A stretch of 64,000 bases of DNA from Coriaria nepalensis (GCA_027186245.1 CP114481.1:30473501-30537500), one strand, 5' to 3'. Numbered from the stretch's first letter, positions 13,450 through 26,854 are shown. A program made the numbers and translations. Notes: generated by a model from the sequence alone, not told the origin.

Positions 13450-16130
13450 AAGTTGATATCTTATTTCAAAGCAATTCGAAGGAATTTTATTTTTGCACTA
13501 CAACCACAAGTTTTGTGCATAACTTGCAAATGATCAATGCAAGGAAAGTGTGCATTCGTTTAACCTTTAAATCATTTCAGAGAGTCATTTCAAGTCAATA
13601 TCTTATTTCAAAGTAAGTCGAACGAGCACTATTTTTGCACTACAAATGCAAGTTTTGTGCATAACTTGCACATTATTAATGCAAGGAAAGTGTGCATTCG
13701 TTTAACCTTAAAATCATTTCAATGAGTCATTTCAAGTCAATAACTTATTTCAAAGCAAGTCGAACGAATTCTATTTTTGCACTACAAACACAAGTTTTGT
13801 GCATAACTTCCAAATGATCATTGCAAGGAAAGTGTGCATTCGTTTAACCTTAAAATCAATTCAATAAGTCATATCAAGTCAATAACTTATTTCAAAGCAA
13901 GTCGAACGAATTCTATTTTTGCACTACAACCACAAGGTTTCTGCATAACTTGCAAATGATCAATGCAAGGAAAGTGTGCATTCGTTTAACCTTAAAATCA
14001 TTTCAATGAGTCATTTCAAGTCGATATCTTATTTCAAAGTAATTCGAACGAGCACTATTTTTGCACTACAAATGCAAGTTTTGAGCATAACTTGCACATG
14101 ATCGATGCAAGGAAACTGTGCTTTCGTTTAACCATAAAATCATTTCAATGTGTCTTTTCAAGTCAATGACTTATTTCAAAGCAAGTCGAAAGAATTCTAT
14201 TTTTTCACTACAGATGCAAGTTTTGGGCATAACTTGCAAATGATCAATGCAAGGAAAGTGTGCATTCGTTTAACCTTAAAATCATTTCAATGAGTCATTT
14301 CAAGTCTATAACTTATTTCAAAGCAAGTCGAAAGAATTCTATTTTTGCACTACAAATGCAAGTTTTGGGCATAACTTGCAAATAATCAATGCAAGGAAAG
14401 TGTGCATTCGTTTAACCTTAAAATCATTTCAATAAGTCATTTCAAGTCAATAACTTATTTCAAAGCAAGTCGAATGAATTCTATTTTTGCACTACAAACA
14501 CAAGTTTTGGGCATAACTTGCAAATGATCAATGCAAGGAAAGTGTGCATTCGTTTAACCTTAAAATCATTTCAATGAGTCATTTCCAGTCAATAACTTAT
14601 TTCAAAGCAAGTCGAACGAATTCTATTTTTGCACTACAAACACAAGTTTTGTGCATAACTTGCAAATGATCAATGCGAGGAATGTGTGCATTCGTTTAAC
14701 CTTTAAATCATTTCAATGTGTCATTTCAAGTCGATATCTTATTTCAAAGCAAGTCGAAGGAATTCTATTTTTGCACTACAAACACATGTTTTGTGCATAA
14801 CTTGCAAATGATCATTGCAAGGAAAGTGTGCATTCGTTTAACCTTAAAATCAATTCAATGAGTCATTTCAAGTCAATAACTTATTTCAAAGCAAGTCGAA
14901 CGAATTCTATTTTTGCACTACAAACACAAGTTTTGAGCATAACTTCCCAATGATCATTGCAAGGAAAGTGTGCATTCGTTTAACCTTAAAATCAATTCAA
15001 TAAGTCATATCAAGTCAATAACTTATTTCAAAGCAAGTCGAACGAATTCTATTTTTGCACTACAAACACAAGGTTTCTGCATAACTTGCAAATGATCAAT
15101 GCAAGGAAAGTGTGCATTCGTTTAACCTTAAAATCATTTCAATGAGTCATTTCAAGTCGATATCTTATTTCAAAGTAATTCGAACGAGCACTATTTTTGC
15201 TCTACAAATGCAAGTTTTGTGCATAACTTGCACATGATCAATGCAAGGAAACTGTGCATTCGTTTAACCTTAAAATCATTTCAATGTGTCTTTTCAAGTC
15301 AATAACTTATTTTAAAGCAAGTCGAAAGAATTCTATTTTTTCACTACAAATGCAAGTTTTGGGCATAACTTGCAAATGATCAATGCAAGGAAAGTGTGCA
15401 TTCGTTTAACCTTAAAATCATTTCAATGAGTCATTTCAAGTTGATATCTTATTTCAAAGCAATTCGAAGGAATTCTATTTTTGCACTACAACCACAAGTT
15501 TTGTGCATAACTTGCAAATGATCAATGCAAGGAAAGTGTGCATTCGTTTAACCTTAAAATCATTTCAATGAGTCATTTCCAGTCAATAACTTATTTCAAA
15601 GCAAATCGAACGAATTCTATTTTTGCCCTACAAACAGAAGTTTTCTGCATAACTTGCAAATGATCAATGCAAGGAAAGTGTGCATTCGTTTAACCTTTAA
15701 ATCATTTCAATGAGTCATTTCAAGTCAATAACTTATTTCGAAGCAAGTCGAACGAATTCTATTTTTGCACTACAAACAAAAGTTTTTTTCATAACTTGCA
15801 AATGATCAGTGCAGGGAAAGTGTGCATTCGTTTAACCTTTAAATCATTTCAATGAGTCATTTCAAGTCAACAACTTATTTCAAAGCAAGTCGAACGAATT
15901 CTATTTTTGCACTACAAACACAAGTTTTGTGCATAACTTGCAAATGCTCAATGCAAGGAAAGTGTGCGTTCGTTTAACCTTAAAATCATTTCAATGAGTC
16001 ATTTCAAGTCGATATCTTATTTCAAAGTAAGTCGAACGAGCACTATTTTTGCACTACAAATGCAAGTTTGGTGCATAACTTGCACATTATTAATGCAAGG
16101 AAACTGTGCATTCGTTTAACCTTAAAATCA
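13450..16130. repeat. Source-like block of a 40-unit spacing (partner about 19,129-21,829, shift 5,679 bp)
   Basis: The same succession of variants is seen in both places: CAATTCGAAGGAATTTTATT, GCACATTATTAATGC, a CCACAAGGTTTCTGC unit, GCACATGATCGATGC with GTGCTTTCG, a TTGCAAATAATC unit, GCGAGGAATG, GCCCTACA with TTTTCTGC, and CAGAAG or CAAAAG with a seven-T tract before CATAAC. The marks at 14,101 and 15,781 are each exactly 5,679 bp from their partners. Confidence 0.75.
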
Positions 16131-17440
16131 TTTCAATGAGTCATTTCAAGTCAATAATTTATTTCAAAGCAAGTCGAACGAATTCCATTTTTGCACTACA
16201 AACACAAGTTTTGTGCATAACTTGCAAATGATCAATGCAAGGAAAGTGTGCATTCGTTTAACCTTAAAATCATTTCAATGAGTCATTTCAAGTCGATATC
16301 TTATTTCAAAGTAATTCGAACGAGCACTATTTTTGCACTACAAATGCAAGTTTTGTGCATAACTTGCACATGATCAATGCAAGGAAACTGTGCTTTCGTT
16401 TAACCTTAAAATCATTTCAATGTGTCTTTTCAAGTCAATGACTTATTTCAAAGCAAGTCGAAAGAATTCTATTTTTTCACTACAAATGCAAGTTTTGGGC
16501 ATAACTTGCAAATGATCAATGCAAGGAAAGTGTGCATTCGTTTAACCTTAAAATCAATTCAATGAGTCATTTCAAGTCAATAACTTATTTCAAAGCAAGT
16601 CGAACGAATTCTATTTTTGCACTACAAACACAACTTTTGGGCATAACTTCCAAATGATCATTGCAAGGAAAGTGTGCATTCGTTTAACCTTAAAATCAAT
16701 TCAATAAGTCATATCAAGTCAATAACTTATTTCAAAGCAAGTCGAACGAATTCTATTTTTGCACTACAAACACAAGGTTTCTGCATAACTTGCAAATGAT
16801 CAATGCAAGGAAAGTGTGCATTCGTTTAACCTTTAAATCATTTCAATGAGTCATTTCAAGTCGATATCTTATTTCAAAGTAATTGGAACGAGCACTATTT
16901 TTGCTCTACAAATGCAAGTTTTGTGCATAAGTTGCACATGATCAATGCAAGGAAACTGTGCATTCGTTTAACCTTAAAATCATTTCAATGTGTCTTTTCA
17001 AGTCAATAACTTATTTCAAAGCAAGTCGAAAGAATTCTATTTTTCACTACAAATGCAAGTTTTGGGCATAACTTGCAAATGATCAATGCAAGGAAAGTGT
17101 GCATTCGTTTAACCTTAAAATCATTTCAATGAGTCATTTCAAGTTGATATCTTATTTCAAAGCAATTCGAAGAAATTTTATTTTTGCACTACAACAACAA
17201 GTTTTGTGCATAACTTGCAAATGATCAATGCAAGGAAAGTGTGCATTCGTTTAACCTTTAAATCATTTCAGAGAGTCATTTCAAGTCAATATCTTATTTC
17301 AAAGTAAGTCGAACGAGCACTATTTTTGCACTACAAATGCAAGTTTTGTGCATAACTTGCACATTATTAATGCAAGGAAAGTGTGCATTCGTTTAACCTT
17401 AAAATCATTTCAATGAGTCATTTCAAGTCAATAACTTATT
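15515..17440. repeat. 14-unit tandem duplication, copy 1 (shift 1,988 bp)
   Basis: This is followed directly by its copy. Shared marks are CAAATCGAACGAATTC with TTGCCCTACAAAC, the TTTTTTTCATAAC unit, CAAGTCAACAAC, GCAAATGCTCAAT, AAGTTTGGTGC, AATTCCATTTTTGC, CACAACTTTTGGGC and CAAGGTTTCTGC. One 141-bp unit (TATTTTTCACTAC near 17,038) makes part of the shift 1,987. Confidence 0.8.
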
Positions 17441-17502
17441 TTAAAGCAAGTCGAAAGAATTCTATTTTTTCACTACAAATGCAAGTTTTGGGCATAACTT
17501 GC

Positions 17503-19428
17503 AAATGATCAATGCAAGGAAAGTGTGCATTCGTTTAACCTTAAAATCATTTCAATGAGTCATTTCCAGTCAATAACTTATTTCAAAGCAAATCGAACGA
17601 ATTCTATTTTTGCCCTACAAACAGAAGTTTTCTGCATAACTTGCAAATGATCAATGCAAGTAAAGTGTGCATTCGTTTAACCTTTAAATCATTTCAATGA
17701 GTCATTTCAAGTCAATAACTTATTATGAAGCAAGTCGAACGAATTCTATTTTTGCACTACAAACAGAAGTTTTTTTCATAACTTGCAAATGATCAGTGCA
17801 AGGAAAGTGTGCATTCGTTTAACCTTTAAATCATTTCAATGAGTCATTTCAAGTCAACAACTTATTTCAAAGCAAGTCGAACGAATTCTATTTTTGCACT
17901 ACAAACACAAGTTTTGTGCATAACTTGCAAATGCTCAATCCAAGGAAAGTGTGCATTCGTTTAACCTTAAAATCATTTCAATGAGTCATTTCAAGTCGAT
18001 ATCTTATTTCAAAGTAAGTCGAACGAGCACTATTTTTGCACTACAAATGCAAGTTTGGTGCATAACTTGCACATTATTAATGCAAGGAAACTGTGCTTTC
18101 GTTTAACCTTAAAATCATTTCAATGAGTCATTTCAAGTCAATAATTTATTTCAAAGCAAGTCGAACGAATTCCATTTTTGCACTACAAACACAAGTTTTG
18201 TGCATAACTTGCAAATGATCAATGCAAGGAAAGTGTGCATTCGTTTAACCTTAAAATCATTTCAATGAGTCATTTCAAGTCGATATCTTATTTCAAAGTA
18301 ATTCGAACGAGCACTATTTTTGCACTACAAATGCAAGTTTTGTGCATAACTTGCACATGATCAATGCAAGGAAACTGTGCTTTCGTTTAACCTTAAAATC
18401 ATTTCAATGTGTCTTTTCAAGTCAATGACTTATTTCAAAGCAAGTCGAAAGAATTCTATTTTTTCACTACAAATGCAAGTTTTGGGCATAACTTGCAAAT
18501 TATCAATGCAAGGAAAGTGTGCATTCGTTTAACCTTAAAATCAATTCAATGAGTCATTTCAAGTCAATAACTTATTTCAAAGCAAGTCGAACGAATTCTA
18601 TTTTTGCACTACAAACACAACTTTTGGGCATAACTTCCAAATGATCATTGCAAGGAAAGTGTGCATTCGTTTAACCTTAAAATCAATTCAATAAGTCATA
18701 TCAAGTCAATAACTTATTTCAAAGCAAGTCGAACGAATTCTATTTTTGCACTACAAACACAAGGTTTCTGCATAACTTGCAAATGATCAATGCAAGGAAA
18801 GTGTGCATTCGTTTAACCTTTAAATCATTTCAATGAGTCATTTCAAGTCGATATCTTATTTCAAAGTAATTCGAACGAGCACTATTTTTGCTCTACAAAT
18901 GCAAGTTTTGTGCATAACTTGCACATGATCAATGCAAGGAAACTGTGCATTCGTTTAACCTTAAAATCATTTCAATGTGTCTTTTCAAGTCAATAACTTA
19001 TTTTAAAGCAAGTCGAAAGAATTCTATTTTTTCACTACAAATGCAAGTTTTGGGCATAACTTGCAAATGATCAATGCAAGGAAAGTGTGCATTCGTTTAA
19101 CCTTAAAATCATTTCAATGAGTCATTTCAAGTTGATATCTTATTTCAAAGCAATTCGAAGGAATTTTATTTTTGCACTACAACCACAAGTTTTGTGGATA
19201 ACTTGCAAATGATCAATGCAAGGAAAGTGTGCATTCGTTTAACCTTTAAATCATTTCAGAGAGTCATTTCAAGTCAATATCTTATTTCAAAGTAAGTCGA
19301 ACGAGCACTATTTTTGCACTACAAACGCAAGTTTTGTGCATAACTTGCACATTATTAATGCAAGGAAAGTGTGCATTCGTTTAACCTTAAAATCATTTCA
19401 ATGAGTCATTTCAAGTCAATAACTTATT
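17503..19428. repeat. 14-unit tandem duplication, copy 2
   Basis: It matches 15,515-17,440 with scattered differences: TTATTATGAAGC near 17,722 for TTATTTCGAAGC, GTGTGGATAACTTGC near 19,193, and GCTTTCG near 18,098. The 60-bp stretch between the copies is a TTTTTTCACTACAAATGC unit start, so the junction lies inside a monomer of a different subtype. Confidence 0.8.
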
Positions 19429-21829
19429 TCAAAGCAAGTCGAACGAATTCTATTTTTGCACTACAAACACAAGTTTTGTGCATAACTTCCAAATGATCAT
19501 TGCAAGGAAAGTGTGCATTCGTTTAACCTTAAAATCAATTCAATAAGTCATATCAAGTCAATAACTTATTTCAAAGCAAGTCGAACGAATTCTATTTTTG
19601 CACTACAACCACAAGGTTTCTGCATAACTTGCAAATGATCAATGCAAGGAAAGTGTGCATTCGTTTAACCTTAAAATCATTTCAATGAGTCATTTCAAGT
19701 CGATATCTTATTTCAAAGTAATTCGAACGAGCACTATTTTTGCACTACAAATCCAAGTTTTGTGCATAACTTGCACATGATCGATGCAAGGAAACTGTGC
19801 TTTCGTTTAACCTTAAAATCATTTCAATGTGTCTTTTCAAGTCAATGACTTATTTCAAAGCAAGTCGAAAGAATTCTATTTTTTCACTACAAATGCAAGT
19901 TTTGGGCATAACTTGCAAATGATCAATGCAAGGAAAGTGTGCATTCGTTTAACCTTAAAATCATTTCAATGAGTCATTTCAAGTCAATAACTTATTTCAA
20001 AGCAAGTCGAAAGAATTCTATTTTTGCACTACAAATGCGAGTTTTGGGCATAACTTGCAAATAATCAATGCAAGGAAAGTGTGCATTCGTTTAACCTTAA
20101 AATCATTTCAATAAGTCATTTCAAGTCAATAACTTATTTCAAAGCAAGTCGAATGAATTCTATTTTTGCACTACAAACACAACTTTTGGGCATAACTTGC
20201 AAATGATCAATGCAAGGAAAGTGTGCATTCGTTTAACCTTAAAATCATTTCAATGAGTCATTTCCAGTCAATAACTTATTTCAAAGCAAGTCGAACGAAT
20301 TCTATTTTTGGACTACAAACACAAGTTTTGTGCATAACTTGCAAATGATCAATGCGAGGAATGTGTGCATTCGTTTAACCTTTAAATCATTTCAATGTGT
20401 CATTTCAAGTCGATATCTTATTTCAAAGCAAGTCGAAGGAATTCTATTTTTGCACTACAAACACAAGTTTTGTGCATAACTTGCAAATGATCATTGCAAG
20501 GAAAGTGTGCATTCGTTTAACCTTAAAATCAATTCAATGAGTCATTTCAAGTCAATAACTTATTTCAAAGCAAGTCGAACGAATTCTATTTTTGCACTAC
20601 AAACACAAGTTTTGTGCATAACTTCCCAATGATCATTGCAAGGAAAGTGTGCATTCGTTTAACCTTAAAATCAATTCAATAAGTCATATCAAGTCAATAA
20701 CTTATTTCAAAGCAAGTCGAACGAATTCTATTTTTGCACTACAAACACAAGGTTTCTGCATAACTTGCAAATGATCAATGCAAGGAAAGTGTGCATTCGT
20801 TTAACCTTAAAATCATTTCAATGAGTCATTTCAAGTCGATATCTTATTTCAAAGTAATTCGAACGAGCACTATTTTTGCTCTACAAATGCAAGTTTTGTG
20901 CATAACTTGCACATGATCAATGCAAGGAAACTGTGCATTCGTTTAACCTTAAAATCATTTCAATGTGTCTTTTCAAGTCAATAACTTATTTTAAAGTAAG
21001 TCGAAAGAATTCTATTTTTTCACTACAAATGCAAGTTTTGGGCATAACTTGCAAATGATCAATGCAAGGAAAGTGTGCATTCGTTTAACCTTAAAATCAT
21101 TTCAATGAGTCATTTCAAGTTGATATCTTATTTCAAAGCAATTCGAAGAAATTCTATTTTTGCACTACAACCACAAGTTTTGTGCATAACTTGCAAATGA
21201 TCAATGCAAGGAAAGTGTGCACTCGTTTAACCTTAAAATCATTTCAATGAGTCATTTCCAGTCAATAACTTATTTCAAAGCAAATCGAACGAATTCTATT
21301 TTTGCCCTACAGACAGAAGTTTTCTGCATAACTTGCAAATGATCAATGCAAGGAAAGTGTGCATTCGTTTAACCTTTAAATCATTTCAATGAGTCATTTC
21401 AAGTCAATAACTTATTTCGAAGCAAGTCGAACGAATTCTATTTTTGCACTACAAACAGAAGTTTTTTTCATAACTTGCAAATGATCAGTGCAAGGAAAGT
21501 GTGCATTCGTTTAAACTTTAAATCATTTCAATGAGTCATTTCAAGTCAACAACTTATTTCAAAGCAAGTCGAACGAATTCTATTTTTGCACTACAAACAC
21601 AAGTTTTGTGCATAACTTGCAAATGCTCAATGCAAGGAAAGTGTGCATTCGTTTAACCTTAAAATCATTTCAATGAGTCATTTCAAGTCGATATCTTATT
21701 TCAAAGTAAGTCGAACGAGCACTATTTTTGCACTACAAATGCAAGTTTGGTGCATAACTTGCACATTATTAATGCAAGGAAACTGTGCATTCGTTTAACC
21801 TTAAAATCATTTCAATGAGTCATTTCAAG
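19360..21829. repeat. 19.5-unit duplication, copy 1 (shift 2,769 bp)
   Basis: Marks here (CATGATCGATGC at about 19,778, seven-T unit at 21,460, AAGTTTGGTGC at 21,741) have partners 2,768-2,769 bp downstream. The shift equals 19 units plus 71 bp, because the 212-bp unit lies between them. The copies diverge where this one has CAATGACTTATTTC and the other CAATAATTTATTTC. Confidence 0.8.
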
Positions 21830-22002
21830 TCAATGACTTATTTCAAAGCAAGTCGAAAGAATTCTATTTTTTCACTACAAATGCAAGTTTTGGGCATAAC
21901 TTGCAAATGATCAATGCAAGGAAAGTGTGCATTCGTTTAACCTTAAAATCAATTCAATGAGTCATTTCAAGTCAATAACTTATTTCAAAGCAAGTCGAAC
22001 GA

Positions 22003-22214
22003 ATTCTATTTTTGCACTACAAACACAACTTTTGGGCATAACTTCCAAATGATCATTGCAAGGAAAGTGTGCATTCGTTTAACTCACTACAAATGCAAGT
22101 TTTGGGCATAACTTGCAAATGATCAATGCAAGGAAAGTGTGCATTCGTTTAACCTTAAAATCATTTCAATGAGTCATTTCAAGTCAATAACTTATTTCAA
22201 AGCAAGTCGAACGA
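22003..22214. repeat. 212-bp hybrid unit: half-register crossover junction
   Basis: The unit runs normally to unit position 81 (ATTCGTTTAAC) and then continues with TCACTACAAATGC, which is positions 12 onward of a TTTTTTCACTAC-type unit. So 81 + 131 = 212 bp. Position 71 starts with ATTC just as position 1 does, and 81 falls opposite 11 when the two ATTCs are aligned. The join is therefore exactly in register between the second half of one unit and the first half of another. It is the only shift of this size in the window. It could also be read as a 72-bp deletion with no more than one base of microhomology. Confidence 0.85.
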
Positions 22215-24598
22215 ATTCTATTTTTGCACTACAAACACAAGTTTTGTGCATAACTTCCAAATGATCATTGCATGGAAAGTGTGCATTCGTTTAACCTTAA
22301 AATCAATTCAATAAGTCATATCAAGTCAATAACTTATTTCAAAGCAAGTCGAACGAATTCTATTTTTGCACTACAACCACAAGGTTTCTGCATAACTTGC
22401 AAATGATCAATGCAAGGAAAGTGTGCATTCGTTTAACCTTAAAATCATTTCAATGAGTCATTTCAAGTCGATATCTTATTTCAAAGTAATTCGAACGAGC
22501 ACTATTTTTGCACTACAAATGCAAGTTTTGTGCATAACTTGCACATGATCGATGCAAGGAAACTGTGCTTCCGTTTAACCTTAAAATCATTTCAATGTGT
22601 CTTTTCAAGTCAATGACTTATTTCAAAGCAAGTCGAAAGAATTCTATTTTTTCACTACAAATGCAAGTTTTGGGCATAACTTGCAAATGATCAATGCAAG
22701 GAAAGTGTGCATTCGTTTAACCTTAAAATCATTTCAATGAGTCATTTCAAGTCAATAACTTATTTCAAAGCAAGTCGAAAGAATTCTATTTTTGCACTAC
22801 AAATGCAAGTTTTGGGCATAACTTGCAAATAATCAATGCAAGGAAAGTGTGCATTCGTTTAACCTTAAAATCATTTCAATAAGTCATTTCAAGTCAATAA
22901 CTTATTTCAAAGCAAGTCGAATGAATTCTATTTTTGCACTACAAACACAACTTTTGGGCATAACTTGCAAATGATCAATGCAAGGAAAGTGTGCATTCGT
23001 TTAACCTTAAAATCATTTCAATGAGTCATTTCCAGTCAATAACTTATTTCAAAGCAAGTCGAACGAATTCTATTTTTGGACTACAAACACAAGTTTTGTG
23101 CATAACTTGCAAATGATCAATGCGAGGAATGTGTGCATTCGTTTAACCTTTAAATCATTTCAATGTGTCATTTCAAGTCGATATCTTATTTCAAAGCAAG
23201 TCGAAGGAATTCTATTTTTGCACTACAAACACAAGTTTTGTGCATAACTTGCAAATAATCATTGCAAGGAAAGTGTGCATTCGTTTAACCTTAAAATCAA
23301 TTCAATGAGTCATTTCAAGTCAATAACTTATTTCAAAGCAAGTCGAACGAATTCTATTTTTGCACTACAAACACAAGTTTTGTGCATAACTTCCCAATGA
23401 TCATTGCAAGGAAAGTGTGCATTCGTTTAACCTTAAAATCAATTCAATAAGTCATATCAAGTCAATAACTTATTTCAAAGCAAGTCGAACGAATTCTATT
23501 TTTGCACTACAAACACAAGGTTTCTGCATAACTTGCAAATGATCAATGCAAGGAAAGTGTGCATTCGTTTAAACTTAAAATCATTTCAATGAGTCATTTC
23601 AAGTCGATATCTTATTTCAAAGTAATTCGAACGAGCACTATTTTTGCTCTACAAATGCAAGTTTTGTGCATAACTTGCACATGATCAATGCAAGGAAACG
23701 GTGCATTCGTTTAACCTTAAAATCATTTCAATGTGTCTTTTCAAGTCAATAACTTATTTTAAAGCAAGTCGAAAGAATTCTATTTTTTCACTACAAATGC
23801 AAGTTTTGGGCATAACTTGCAAATGATCAATGCAAGGAAAGTGTGCATTCGTTTAACCTTAAAATCATTTCAATGAGTCATTTCAAGTTGATATCTTATT
23901 TCAAAGCAATTCGAAGGAATTCTATTTTTGCACTACAACCACAAGTTTTGTGCATAACTTGCAAATGATCAATGCAAGGAAAGTGTGCATTCGTTTAACC
24001 TTAAAATCATTTCAATGAGTCATTTCCAGTCAATAACTTATTTCAAAGCAAATCGAACGAATTCTATTTTTGCCCTACAAACAGAAGTTTTCTGCATAAC
24101 TTGCAAATGATCAATGCAAGGAAAGTGTGCATTCGTTTAACCTTTAAATCATTTCAATGAGTCATTTCAAGTCAATAACTTATTTCGAAGCAAGTCGAAC
24201 GAATTCTATTTTTGCACTACAAACAGAAGTTTTTTTCATAACTTGCAAATGATCAGTGCAAGGAAAGTGTGCATTCGTTTAACCTTTAAATCATTTCAAT
24301 GAGTCATTTCAAGTCAACAACTTATTTCAAAGCAAGTCGAACGAATTCTATTTTTGCACTACAAACACAAGTTTTGTGCATAACTTGCAAATGCTCAATG
24401 CAAGGAAAGTGTGCATTCGTCTAACCTTAAAATCATTTCAATGAGTCATTTCAAGTCGATATCTTATTTCAAAGTAAGTCGAACGAGCACTATTTTTGCA
24501 CTACAAATGCAAGTTTGGTGCATAACTTGCACATTATTAATGCAAGGAAACTGTGCATTCGTTTAACCTTAAAATCATTTCAATGAGTCATTTCAAGT
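22129..24598. repeat. 19.5-unit duplication, copy 2
   Basis: It repeats 19,360-21,829 in order. Small differences include GCATGGAAAG near 22,270, GCTTCCGTTT near 22,567, GCAAATAATCATTGC near 23,250, and GAAACGGTGC near 23,696. Its left edge follows immediately after the half-register junction at 22,083/22,084. Confidence 0.8.
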
Positions 24599-25850
24599 CA
24601 ATAATTTATTTCAAAGCAAGTCGAACGAATTCCATTTTTGCACTACAAACACAAGTTTTGTGCTTAACTTGCAAATGATCAACGCAAGGAAAGTGTGCAT
24701 TCGTTTAACCTTTAAATCATTTCAATGAGTCATTTCAAGTCGATATCTTATTTCAAAGTAATTCGAACGAGCACTATTTTTGCACTACAAATGCAAGTTT
24801 TGTGCATAACTTGCACATGATCAATGCAAGGAAACTGTGCTTTCGTTTAACCTTAAAATCATTTCAATGTGTCTTTTCAAGTCAATGACTTATTTCAAAG
24901 CAAGTCGAAAGAATTCTATTTTTTCACTACAAATGCAAGTTTTGGGCATAACTTGCAAATGATCAATGCAAGGAAAGTGTGCATTCGTTTAACCTTAAAA
25001 TCAATTCAATGAGTCATTTCAAGTCAATAACTTATTTCAAAGCAAGTCGAACGAATTCTATTTTTGCACTACAAACACAAGTTTTGTGCATAACTTGCAA
25101 ATGCTCAATGCAAGGAAAGTGTGCATTCGTCTAACCTTAAAATCATTTCAATGAGTCATTTCAAGTCGATATCTTATTTCAAAGTAAGTCGAACGAGCAC
25201 TATTTTTGCACTACAAATGCAAGTTTGGTGCATAACTTGCACATTATTAATGCAAGGAAACTGTGCATTCGTTTAACCTTTAAATCATTTCAATGAGTCA
25301 TTTCAAGTCGATATCTTATTTCAAAGTAATTCGAACGAGCACTATTTTTGCACTACAAATGCAAGTTTTGTGCATAACTTGCACATGATCAATGCAAGGA
25401 AACTGTGCTTTCGTTTAACCTTTAAATCATTTCAATGAGTCATTTCAAGTCAATAACTTATTTCGAAGCAAGTCGAACGAATTCTATTTTTGCACTACAA
25501 ACAGAAGTTTTTTTCATAACTTGCAAATGATCAGTGCAAGGAAAGTGTGCATTCGTTTAACCTTTAAATCATTTCAATGAGTCATTTCAAGTCAACAACT
25601 TATTTCAAAGCAAGTCGAACGAATTCTATTTTTGCACTACAAACACAAGTTTTGTGCATAACTTGCAAATGCTCAATGCAAGGAAAGTGTGCATTCGTCT
25701 AACCTTAAAATCATTTCAATGAGTCATTTCAAGTCGATATCTTATTTCAAAGTAAGTCGAACGAGCACTATTTTTGCACTACAAATGCAAGTTTGGTGCA
25801 TAACTTGCACATTATTAATGCAAGGAAACTGTGCATTCGTTTAACCTTAA
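24316..25850. repeat. Local 5- and 4-unit amplification
   Basis: The CATTCGTCTAACC mark appears at 24,421, 25,131 and 25,699, spacings of 710 bp (5 units) and 568 bp (4 units). Each is preceded by GCAAATGCTCAATGC and followed by GTCGATATC, GAGCACT, AAGTTTGGTGC and GCACATTATTAATGC. The third copy also repeats the seven-T CATAAC unit found at 24,229, again at 25,506 (9 units minus 1 bp). The amplified piece was evidently copied with different end points. Confidence 0.8.
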
Positions 25851-26797
25851 AATCATTTCAATAAGTCATATCAAGTCAATAACTTATTTCAAAGCAAGTC
25901 GAACGAATTCTATTTTTGCACTACAAACACAAGGTTTCTGCTTAACTTGCAAATGATCAATGCAAGGAAAGTGTGCATTCGTTTAACCTTTAAATCATTT
26001 CAATGAGTCATTTCAAGTCGATATCTTATTTCAAAGTAATTCGAACGAGCACTATTTTTGCACTACAAATGCAAGTTTTGTGCATAACTTGCACATGATC
26101 AATGCAAGGAAACTGTGCTTTCGTTTAACCTTAAAATCATTTCAATGTGTCTTTTCAAGTCAATGACTTATTTCAAAGCAAGTCGAAAGAATTCTATTTT
26201 TTCACTACAAATGCAAGTTTTGGGCATAACTTGCAAATGATCAATGCAAGGAAAGTGTGCATTCGTTTAACCTTAAAATCAATTCAATGAGTCATTTCAA
26301 GTCAATAACTTATTTCAAAGCAAGTCGAACGAATTCTATTTTTGCACTACAAACACAACTTTTGGGCATAACTTCCAAATGATCATTGCAAGGAAAGTGT
26401 GCATTCGTTTAACCTTAAAATCAATTCAATAAGTCATATCAAGTCAATAACTTATTTCAAAGCAAGTCGAACGAATTCTATTTTTGCACTACAAACACAA
26501 GGTTTCTGCATAACTTGCAAATGATCAATGCAAGGAAAGTGTGCATTCGTTTAACCTTTAAATCATTTCAATGAGTCATTTCAAGTCGATATCTTATTTC
26601 AGAGTAATTCGAACGAGCACTATTTTTGCTCTACAAATGCAAGTTTTGTGCATAACTTGCACATGATCAATGCAAGGAAACTGTGCATTCGTTTAACCTT
26701 AAAATCATTTCAATTTGTCATTTCAAGTCAATAACTTATTTCAAAGGAAGTCGAACAAATTCTATTTTTGCACTACAAACACAAGTTTTGTGCATAA

Positions 26798-26818
26798 CTT
26801 GCAAATGATCAATGCAAG
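26798..26818. other. Dyad CTTGCA-N9-TGCAAG with TGATCA core (example of a per-monomer feature)
   Basis: Unit positions 40-60 hold six-base inverted arms separated by nine bases containing the palindrome TGATCA (a BclI site). It is kept in most units. Recurrent variants hit the arms or the core: CTTCCA, CTTGCGA, TTGCACATG, and GATCATTGC for GATCAATGC. It could form a weak hairpin or be a dimer-protein site; no function is shown. Confidence 0.4.
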
Positions 26819-26854
26819 GAAAGTGTGCATTCGTTTAACCTTAAAATCATTTCA

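Larger units (their letters stand above)
10324..26720. repeat. Domain 2: nested higher-order repeats rich in GATATC and GAGCACT units
   Basis: This region alternates a recurring set of unit types: GAGCACT-start units preceded by AAAGTAATTCG, TTTTTTCACTACAAATGC units with TTTTGGGC, CACAAGGTTTCTGC units, AATCAATTCAATAAGTCATATC units, GCACATTATTAATGC units, and CAATTCGAAGG units. The order is preserved between blocks. The CAAGGTTTCT mark gives spacings of 14, 12 and 14 units (13,081; 15,069; 16,773; 18,760). Other marks give 10 (12,511 and 13,931), 13 (10,321 and 12,166), 26 and 40 units. No unrelated DNA was found. Confidence 0.85.

Noticed and set aside
22084..22084. Transposon insertion or excision at the register break
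   Set aside because: There is no target-site duplication, terminal repeat or foreign base. Both sides are satellite and the join is explained by half-register alignment.
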